This document shows positions 37,197 through 44,030 of a stretch of DNA of 44,030 nucleotides, piece after piece. Made by a program: the position numbers and the translations under genes. The stretch comes from Hydrogenophaga palleronii NBRC 102513 (GTDB lineage: Bacteria > Pseudomonadota > Gammaproteobacteria > Burkholderiales > Burkholderiaceae_C). The stretch covers positions 1 through 44,030 of the forward strand of contig NZ_BCTJ01000031.1 of NCBI RefSeq assembly GCF_001571225.1, read 5' to 3'. Within the stretch, counting starts at the first letter, position 1; the number at the start of each line of letters is the position of its first letter. Below the pieces are notes generated by a model. The model worked only from the letters and a program-made list of their open reading frames with translations, was not told the DNA's origin and did no database searches.

Positions 37197-37844
37197 ATGT
37201 TTACCGGCATCATCACTGGCGTGGGGCGCATCGCCGCCCTCCACGACCTGGGCAGCTCTTTGGACCACGGCAAGCGACTCACCCTTGAGGCGCCGCCGGG
37301 ATATCTCGACGACGTAGGCCTGGGCGACAGCATCGCGCTCAACGGCGCCTGCATGACCGTCACCTCGCTGGACCTGCCCCAGCACCGCTTCACCATCGAC
37401 ATCTCGGCCGAATCGCTGACCCGCACCACGGGCCTGGCACAGACCGGCCAGCGCATCAACCTGGAAAAGGCGCTGCGCGCGCACGACCGACTGGGCGGCC
37501 ACATCGTGTCCGGCCATGTTGACGGTGTGGGCCGTGTCACGCGCTTTGCCCAGGTTGGCGAGAGCTGGGAGCTGCGCGTGATGGCTCCCTCCGAGCTCGG
37601 CAAGTACCTGGCCTACAAGGGTTCGATCACCGTCAACGGCGTCAGCCTCACGGTGAACGAGGTGCACGACAGCGCCGCCGGCTGCGAGTTCAGCATCAAC
37701 CTCATTCCCCACACGGTGGAAAACACCGCACTGGGCGCGCTCGCCGATGGCAGCGCGGTCAACCTCGAAATCGACACGGTCGCGCGTTATGTGGAGCGCA
37801 TGCTCAGCAGCGCGGGCCGTACCCTCCCCAAGGAATCTGCATGA
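37197..37844 (+). CDS. ribE: Riboflavin synthase alpha subunit
   Basis: Dismutates two molecules of 6,7-dimethyl-8-ribityllumazine to riboflavin. The 215-residue protein has two lumazine-binding repeats, the first opening [12 protein letters not shown], the second [25 protein letters not shown] is a substrate-site segment. A GAAAAT element lies 6 nt before the ATG, so if it is a -10 hexamer the transcript would be nearly leaderless. The 90-nt gap to ribD holds no hairpin typical of an FMN riboswitch. Its stop overlaps the next ATG. Confidence 0.96.
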   Translation: MFTGIITGVGRIAALHDLGSSLDHGKRLTLEAPPGYLDDVGLGDSIALNGACMTVTSLDLPQHRFTIDISAESLTRTTGLAQTGQRINLEKALRAHDRLGGHIVSGHVDGVGRVTRFAQVGESWELRVMAPSELGKYLAYKGSITVNGVSLTVNEVHDSAAGCEFSINLIPHTVENTALGALADGSAVNLEIDTVARYVERMLSSAGRTLPKESA

Positions 37845-38971
37845 ACGCCCCAGAAAAACTGGCCCCGGTGGCCATCTCCCCGGTCGAAGACATCGTGGCC
37901 GACATGCGCGCCGGCCGCATCGTGATCCTGGTCGACGAAGAAGACCGTGAAAACGAGGGCGACCTGGTGCTGGCCGCCGACCACGTCACCCCCGAAGCCA
38001 TCAACTTCATGGCGCGTTTCGGCCGCGGCCTGATCTGCCTCACGCTCACGCGCGAGCGCTGCGAGCGCCTGCGCCTGCCGCCCATGGTGCCGCGCAACGG
38101 CACCAAGATGAGCACCGCGTTCACCGTCTCGATCGAAGCCGCCGAAGGCGTGACCACCGGCATCTCGGCCGCCGACCGCGCCCGCACGGTGCAAGTGGCG
38201 GTGGCGCCCAATGCGCAGGCCGGTGACCTGGTGCAACCCGGCCACATCTTCCCCTTGCAAGCCGTTGAAGGTGGCGTGCTCATGCGCGCCGGCCACACCG
38301 AAGCCGGTTGTGACCTCGCCGCCATGGCCGGCTGCAGCCCCGCCGCCGTGATCTGCGAGATCATGAAGGACGACGGCACCATGGCCCGCCTGCCCGACCT
38401 GCAGGTGTTCGCCGCCGAACACGGTTTGAAGATCGGCACCATCGCCGACCTGATCGAGCACCGCAGCCGCACCGAATGCCTGGTGAAAAAGCTCGGCACC
38501 CGCACCCTGAACACCGCCTTCGGCGAATTCCAGGCCACCGCCTTCAGCGATCAGCCCAGCGGAGCCCTGCACCTGGCCCTGGTGAAAGGCCAGTGGAAGC
38601 CCGAGGACAGCGTGGCCGTGCGCGTGCACGAGCCGCTGTCCGTGCTGGATGCGCTCGAAGTCGGCCGCTCCATGCACTCCTGGAGCCTGGAGGCCAGCCT
38701 GCGCCACATCTCGCAGGCTGGTGCCGGCGTGGCCGTGCTGCTCAACTGCGGCGAAAGCGCGGCCCAGTTGCTGGCCCAGTTCGAAGGCACGGCACGCTCG
38801 GCCCAGGCGCCCGAACGCGGCCGCATGGACCTGCGCACCTACGGCGTGGGCGCACAGATCCTGCGCGACGTCGGCGTGCAGCGCATGCAGCTCATGGGCA
38901 ACCCGCGCCGCATGCCGAGCATGACCGGCTACGGCCTCGAGATCACCGGTTACCTCAGTCGCAACGCCTGA
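37841..38971 (+). CDS. ribB: 3,4-dihydroxy-2-butanone-4-phosphate synthase with degenerate RibA domain (RibBX)
   Basis: Makes the four-carbon precursor of riboflavin from ribulose 5-phosphate. The 376-residue protein has an intact RibB domain (~1-210), with the acidic loop [22 protein letters not shown] and [12 protein letters not shown]. The C-terminal half aligns to GTP cyclohydrolase II but lacks its zinc cysteines: where RibA has C-x10-CDC, this protein reads [22 protein letters not shown] (given in two parts: [10 protein letters not shown], then [12 protein letters not shown]), with no cysteine. The EGRNIGL loop is also missing. This is the RibBX variant known in Proteobacteria; cyclohydrolase activity is not expected. 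The ATG overlaps the ribE stop. Confidence 0.94.
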   Translation: MNAPEKLAPVAISPVEDIVADMRAGRIVILVDEEDRENEGDLVLAADHVTPEAINFMARFGRGLICLTLTRERCERLRLPPMVPRNGTKMSTAFTVSIEAAEGVTTGISAADRARTVQVAVAPNAQAGDLVQPGHIFPLQAVEGGVLMRAGHTEAGCDLAAMAGCSPAAVICEIMKDDGTMARLPDLQVFAAEHGLKIGTIADLIEHRSRTECLVKKLGTRTLNTAFGEFQATAFSDQPSGALHLALVKGQWKPEDSVAVRVHEPLSVLDALEVGRSMHSWSLEASLRHISQAGAGVAVLLNCGESAAQLLAQFEGTARSAQAPERGRMDLRTYGVGAQILRDVGVQRMQLMGNPRRMPSMTGYGLEITGYLSRNA

Positions 38972-39018
38972 GCCAGCCCTACCCCACTCCCATCCCCTCA
39001 AGAAAACGGACCCACCCC

Positions 39019-39483
39019 ATGTTCGGCGCAGACAAAGGCACCCCCAGCGTGCTCGACGGCAAAAAACTCAGCATCGGCATCGTGCAGGCGCGCTTCAACG
39101 AAGGCATCACCGATGCCCTGTTCAAGGCCTGCATGGCCGAGCTGCAGGCCCTGGGCGTGCAGGACAAGAACATCGCGCACGTGAAGGTGCCCGGTGCCCT
39201 GGAAGTGCCGGTGGCCCTGCAGGCCATGGCCGAGCGCGACGACTTCGACGCGCTGATCGCCCTGGGCTGCATCATCCGCGGCGAAACCTACCACTTCGAG
39301 CTGGTGGCCAACGAGTCGGGCGCGGGCGTCACGCGCCTGTCGCTGGACTACCAGATCCCGATTGCGAACGCCATCATCACCACCGAAAACCTGGAGCAGG
39401 CCGTGGCCCGCCAGGACGAAAAAGGGCGCGACGCCGCCCGCGTTGCCGTCGAAATGGCCAACCTGCTGCAAGAGATCGGCTGA
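39019..39483 (+). CDS. ribH: 6,7-dimethyl-8-ribityllumazine synthase
   Basis: Condenses the products of the RibD and RibB branches to lumazine; usually a 60-mer or decamer shell. The 154-residue length is typical. Segments [43 protein letters not shown] and [12 protein letters not shown] are the family hallmarks, including the substrate-loop histidine in YHFE. It lies 47 nt after ribBX and 7 nt before nusB, all one direction. Confidence 0.97.
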   Translation: MFGADKGTPSVLDGKKLSIGIVQARFNEGITDALFKACMAELQALGVQDKNIAHVKVPGALEVPVALQAMAERDDFDALIALGCIIRGETYHFELVANESGAGVTRLSLDYQIPIANAIITTENLEQAVARQDEKGRDAARVAVEMANLLQEIG

Positions 39484-39490
39484 ACTGAAC

Positions 39491-40012
39491 ATGGCATCCA
39501 CAGACACCACCACCCCGGCTGGCGCCAAAAGCGGCAGCACCGGACGCAAGGCCGCCGACAAGTCGGCCCGCACCCGCGCGCGCGAATTCGCGCTGCAGGC
39601 GATCTACCAGCACCTGGTGGGCCGCAACGCCCCTATCGACATCGACACCTTCACGCGCGACCTGGCCGGTTTCCACAAGGCCGACAGCGCCCACTTCGAC
39701 GCCCTGCTGCACGGCTGCATCGCCGAAGCCGCGGCGCTCGACGCGCTGATCACGCCCCGCCTGGACCGCCCGATGGCCGAGCTCTCGCCCATCGAGCACG
39801 GCGTGCTCTGGATCGGCGCCTACGAATTCCAGCACTGCCTCGACGTGCCCTGGCGCGTGGTGCTCAACGAGTGCATCGAACTCGCCAAGTCTTTCGGTGG
39901 CACCGATGGCCACAAGTACGTGAACGGCGTGCTGCACCAGCTCGCCGCCCAGCTGCGCCCGGCCGAGGTGGCCGCGTCACCGGCCCAGCGCACGCGCAAG
40001 CCGGCCCCATGA
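39491..40012 (+). CDS. nusB: Transcription antitermination factor NusB
   Basis: RNA-binding antitermination factor that acts with NusE at boxA of rRNA operons. The 173-residue product has an all-helical core (~25-160) with [17 protein letters not shown] at the start and [29 protein letters not shown] at the end (cited here as [18 protein letters not shown], then HKYVNGVL). The ribH-nusB pair is widespread in proteobacteria. Its stop overlaps the aminotransferase ATG (ATGA). Confidence 0.96.
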   Translation: MASTDTTTPAGAKSGSTGRKAADKSARTRAREFALQAIYQHLVGRNAPIDIDTFTRDLAGFHKADSAHFDALLHGCIAEAAALDALITPRLDRPMAELSPIEHGVLWIGAYEFQHCLDVPWRVVLNECIELAKSFGGTDGHKYVNGVLHQLAAQLRPAEVAASPAQRTRKPAP

Positions 40013-41225
40013 GGATCGCCCAGCGCGCCCAGCGCGTCGAGCCGTTCTACGTGATGGAGCTGGCCAAGGCCGCCTCCGCCATGGCCGCGGCGGCCGGCCC
40101 CGACGACCGGCCCATGATCTACCTCAACATCGGCGAGCCCGATTTCACCGCGCCACCGCTGGTGCGCTCGGCCGCCAAACGCGCCATTCAGGACGGCCTG
40201 AGCCAGTACACCCCGGCCACCGGCCTGCCCGCCCTGCGCGAAGCCATCAGCGGCTGGTACGCCAGCCGTTTCGGCCTGCAGATCGCACCCGAGCGCATCG
40301 TGGTCACCGCAGGCGCTTCGGCCGCGCTGCAGCTCGCCTGCCTGGCGCTGATCGATGCCGGCGACGAGGTGCTCATGCCCGACCCGAGCTACCCCTGCAA
40401 CCGCCAGTTCGTGCAGGCCGCCGAAGGCCGCGCGGTGCTGATCCCGTCCGGCCCGGAGCAACGCTTCCAGCTCAGCGCCGCCCAGGTGGAAGCGGCCTGG
40501 GGCCCGGCCACGCGCGGCGTGCTGCTGGCGTCGCCCTCCAACCCCACCGGCACCAGCATTGCGCGCGACGAACTCGAGCGCATCACCCGCCTGGTGCGCA
40601 GCCGCGGCGGCATCACCCTGGTGGACGAGATCTACCTCGGCCTGAGCTACGAAGAAGCCTACGGCCACAGCGCCCTGGGTCTGCCAGACGGCCTGGGTGA
40701 CGAGGTCATCAGCATCAACAGCTTCTCCAAGTACTTCAACATGACCGGCTGGCGTCTGGGCTGGCTGGTGCTGCCGCCCGCGCTGGTGCCGGCGGTAGAG
40801 CGGCTGGCGCAAAACCTGTTCATCTGCGCGAGCACGATTGCGCAGCACGCCGCCCTCGCCTGCTTCGCGCCCGACAGCCTGGCCGAGTACGAGCGCCGCC
40901 GCAGCGAGTTCAAGGCGCGGCGCGACTTCTTCATTCCCGCGCTCAACCGCCTCGGCCTCAACGTGCCGGTGCAACCCGACGGCGCCTTCTACGCCTGGGC
41001 CGACGTCAGCAACCTGTGCGAACGCTGGGGCATTCCACCCCAGACCAGCCGGCCCGACCAGGGCGGCAGCTGGTCGCTGGCGTTTGAACTGATGCAGCGC
41101 TGCCAGCTCGCCACCACGCCGGGGCGCGACTTCGGCCTGGCCGACCCCGGCCGATACCTGCGTTTCTCCACCGCCAACTCAATGGCCCAATTGCAAGAGG
41201 CCGTGGCCCGGCTGGAGCAGGCGCT

Positions 41226-41229
<4 letters not shown>
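40009..41229 (+). CDS. PLP-dependent aminotransferase, class I/II
   Basis: A 406-residue aspartate-aminotransferase-like enzyme. It contains [15 protein letters not shown], the turn [23 protein letters not shown] (PLP-ring aspartate) and PLP lysine K241 in [16 protein letters not shown]. The C-terminal RFSTAN holds the substrate-binding arginine. The amino-acid substrate cannot be deduced; succinyldiaminopimelate or broad aromatic/aspartate activities are possible. It overlaps nusB upstream and ybgC downstream (GTGA), so it is translationally embedded between the riboflavin/nusB and Tol genes. Confidence 0.93.
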
Positions 41230-41666
<437 letters not shown>

Positions 41667-41720
41667 GCCTGCGGGCTGGCCCTTCGAAACTTTTTCCCGT
41701 CCAGAGGCCTCCGAACCGCC

Positions 41721-42419
41721 ATGACCCATGATCTCTCCATCGTTCAATTGATGCTCAACGCGAGCTGGGTGGTCCAGGCCGTGGTGGTGCTGCTGCTCGT
41801 GGTCTCGGTGATCAGCTGGGCCGCCATCTTCCGCAAGGTGTTTGCCCTGAAGCGCGTGCGTGCCCTCAACGAAGAATTCGAGCGCGAGTTCTGGTCCGGC
41901 ACCAACCTCAACGACCTCTACGCCGCCGCCGCCCAGAGCGCCAAACACGGCGGCCCGATGGAACGCATCTTCGCCAGCGGCATGCGCGAGTACCAGAAGC
42001 TGCGCGAGCGCCGCATCAGCGACAGCGGCGCCCTGCTCGACGGCGCACGCCGCGCCATGCGCGCGAGCTTCCAGCGCGAGTTCGACGTCCTGGAAACCAA
42101 CCTCTCGTTCCTCGGCTCGGTCGGTTCGGTCTCGCCTTATGTGGGCCTGTTCGGCACCGTCTGGGGCATCATGCACGCCTTCACCGGCCTGGCCGCGCTG
42201 GCCCAGGTGACGCTCGCCACGGTGGCGCCCGGCATTGCCGAGGCGCTGGTAGCCACCGCCATCGGCCTGTTTGCAGCCATCCCGGCGGTGGTGTTCTACA
42301 ACCGCTTCTCGCACGACATCGACCGCGTGGCCAATGCCATGGAGACCTTCATGGAAGAGTTCTCCAACATCCTGCAGCGCAACCTCGGTGTGCAGACGCA
42401 GACCGCATCGGGACACTGA
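41721..42419 (+). CDS. tolQ: Tol-Pal system protein TolQ
   Basis: Inner-membrane proton-channel subunit of the Tol-Pal machine that constricts the outer membrane at division. The 232-residue protein has three transmembrane segments: ~15-38 (VVQAVVVLLLVVSVISWAAI), ~135-160 and ~170-195 (LVATAIGLFAAIPAVVFY). The conserved GTVWGIMHAF and FLGSVGSVSPYVGLFGTV segments are intact. It is followed by tolR after 2 nt. ExbB is the closest relative, but the ybgC and tolA neighbours settle TolQ. Confidence 0.97.
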   Translation: MTHDLSIVQLMLNASWVVQAVVVLLLVVSVISWAAIFRKVFALKRVRALNEEFEREFWSGTNLNDLYAAAAQSAKHGGPMERIFASGMREYQKLRERRISDSGALLDGARRAMRASFQREFDVLETNLSFLGSVGSVSPYVGLFGTVWGIMHAFTGLAALAQVTLATVAPGIAEALVATAIGLFAAIPAVVFYNRFSHDIDRVANAMETFMEEFSNILQRNLGVQTQTASGH

Positions 42420-42421
42420 AC

Positions 42422-42865
<444 letters not shown>

Positions 42866-42886
42866 CACGCTGCCTCTCCTCTCACC

Positions 42887-43786
42887 ATGCAGTCCACCGC
42901 CGACCACCTCGACCTCGCCCCACCGCGCAACGGGCGCTGGCTCGGGCCCCTGGGCCTGGCCTTGTTCGCGCACGGCCTGCTGGTGATCGCGCTCACCATG
43001 GGCGTGCAGTGGAAGAGCGACGGTGAACCGGTGACCGTGGAAGCCGAACTCTGGTCGCGCCTGCCGCAGCAGGCCGCGCCACGTGCCGTGCAGCCCCCGC
43101 CTCCACCACCGGCGCCTGCCCCCACACCGGCCCCGGCACCCGCACCGAAGCCGGCCCCAGCGCCCACGCCCGCACCGCCCCCACCCGGGCCGACGCAGGC
43201 CGAGATCGCCACCGCCCAGGCCAAGAAGAAGGCCGAGGCGGAAAAGAAGGAACGCGAGGAAGAAGCCAAAAAACTCGCAGCCACCAAGGCCGCCGAAAAG
43301 GCCGCAGCCGAGAAGAAGGCCGCAGCAGAAAAAGCCGCCGCCGATAAAGCGCGCCAGCAGAAGCTGGCGGAGGAAAAGCGCGAGCAGCAGCGCAAGGACG
43401 CGGCCGAAGAAAAACGGCTGGCGCAGATCCGCGAAGACCAGATGAAACGCATGATGGGCCAGGCCGGCGCCAGCGGCGGCCCGCAGAGCACCGGCACGGC
43501 CCAGCAGTCCAGTGGACCGACGCCAGGCTATGCCGGCAAGGTGGCCGCGCGCATCAAACCCAATGTGGTGTTCACCGACGTGGCCCCGGGCAACCCACGT
43601 GCCGAGGTGGAAGTGCGCACCTCGCCCGATGGCACGATCATCTCACGCCGCCTGGTCAAGAGCAGCGGCAACCCCGATTGGGACGAAGCCGTGCTGCGCG
43701 CCATCGACCGCACCGCCACCCTGCCGAAAGACACCAACGGCACCATCCCTTCGCCGCTGGTGATCGGCCTGCGGCCGCTGGATTAG
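42887..43786 (+). CDS. tolA: Cell envelope integrity protein TolA
   Basis: Links the TolQR motor to TolB/Pal across the periplasm. The 299-residue protein has an N-terminal anchor (LGPLGLALFAHGLLVIALTMGV). A Pro/Ala-rich stretch (~62-105) follows, then a long Lys/Glu/Ala coiled coil (~105-185). The C-terminal TolA/TonB-like domain (~210-299) contains GYAGKVAARIKPNVVF and GNPDWDEAVLRAIDRT. It is shorter than E. coli TolA (421) mainly in the helical rod. The repeat region follows, and tolB is not reached within the window. Confidence 0.95.
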   Translation: MQSTADHLDLAPPRNGRWLGPLGLALFAHGLLVIALTMGVQWKSDGEPVTVEAELWSRLPQQAAPRAVQPPPPPPAPAPTPAPAPAPKPAPAPTPAPPPPGPTQAEIATAQAKKKAEAEKKEREEEAKKLAATKAAEKAAAEKKAAAEKAAADKARQQKLAEEKREQQRKDAAEEKRLAQIREDQMKRMMGQAGASGGPQSTGTAQQSSGPTPGYAGKVAARIKPNVVFTDVAPGNPRAEVEVRTSPDGTIISRRLVKSSGNPDWDEAVLRAIDRTATLPKDTNGTIPSPLVIGLRPLD

Positions 43787-43801
43787 GTCTCGATCACCCC
43801 C

Positions 43802-43864
43802 ATGCGCCGCTGACGCGGCTTCCCCCCTCCCTCTCTGGCGCGCCTGCGGCGCTTGGAAGGGGGA
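43802..43864 (+). repeat. Intergenic palindromic repeat, copy 2
   Basis: This 63-nt element reads ATGCGCCGCTGACGCGGC, then a C-rich run, then GCGCGCCTGCGGCGC and GGAAGGGGGAC. Its reverse complement matches copy 1 (3814-3879) over nearly its whole length, with a few substitutions and one small insertion. It begins 15 nt after the tolA stop. Confidence 0.7.
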
Positions 43865-44006
43865 CGATTGCCTGCGGCCCGGCCAAGCCGGTTCCACGGC
43901 ATCTCTGGGCTTCGGCACGCGCTCCGGGTAAGGACACAAGACACGCGCCGCATCGCGTGCCTTTGTGCAGGGACAGCAAGGGACGGCTCTGCCGGCCCAA
44001 GCTGTC

Positions 44007-44030
44007 GTCCCCCCTCCCAGCGCCACAGGC
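44007..44030 (-). repeat. Intergenic palindromic repeat, copy 3 (cut by window end)
   Basis: GTCCCCCCTCCCAGCGCC and the following ACAGGC match the first third of copy 1. It is in inverted orientation to copy 2, 142 nt away. The remainder lies outside the window. Nothing coding is visible in the 43865-44006 spacer. Confidence 0.45.

Overview
The window is a GC-rich, densely packed chromosomal segment from a betaproteobacterium of the order Burkholderiales. Protein wording and gene order suggest family Comamonadaceae (Hydrogenophaga- or Acidovorax-like). That placement is inferred from a TctC/Bug-type solute receptor next to a TctDE two-component system, the order glyA-nrdR-minor pilins-ribD-ribE-ribBX-ribH-nusB, and the ybgC-tolQRA block. 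I saw no transposase, integrase, phage gene or CRISPR array.

Left part (1-6.9 kb). A tricarboxylate-type solute receptor gene faces away from a response regulator/sensor kinase pair (TctD/TctE type), whose kinase gene overlaps an S4-domain Hsp15-like gene. An intergenic palindromic repeat follows, then a leftward DMT exporter and a leftward TPR protein fused to a 2-oxoglutarate/Fe(II) oxygenase-like domain. A tRNA-Ser(GCU) with its own terminator closes the region.

Housekeeping run on the minus strand (6.9-12.3 kb): cysS, a 3-methyladenine DNA glycosylase, accA (TTG start), tilS and lysC, tightly spaced or overlapping.

Envelope run on the plus strand (12.5-18.1 kb): a TPR lipo/periplasmic-type protein and a YkuD L,D-transpeptidase that appear to share a C-terminal Cds6/SnoaL-like domain, a periplasmic and a cytoplasmic cyclophilin, lpxH and an MtfA-type zinc peptidase. 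Nearly all adjacent genes overlap at stop/start codons, suggesting one translationally coupled operon. Opposing it on the minus strand are a 910-residue DUF349 protein and a 1221-residue AsmA-like DUF748 protein (18.2-24.7 kb).

Between 24.68 and 25.41 kb lies the longest stretch without a protein gene. On the minus strand it carries a promoter-like pair, several consecutive stem-loops and a strong intrinsic terminator, together looking like an undescribed small RNA of about 180 nt. A good sigma70 promoter for a lytic transglycosylase gene follows on the plus strand.

Right part (26.3-44 kb). A ZTP (pfl) riboswitch precedes glyA, followed by nrdR. A type IV pilus minor-pilin cluster (fimT-pilV-pilW-pilX-pilY1-pilE) follows and is visibly richer in A/T and less biased in codon use than its surroundings. 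Then come the riboflavin genes ribD-ribE-ribBX-ribH with nusB, an aminotransferase, ybgC and tolQ-tolR-tolA. The ribB gene carries a RibA-like domain that lacks the zinc cysteines, so GTP cyclohydrolase II must come from elsewhere. The window ends in an intergenic zone with one further complete and one cut copy of the palindromic repeat seen at 3.8 kb. Start codons were chosen from visible ribosome-binding sites, overlaps and family N-termini; promoters and the sRNA are predictions by eye.
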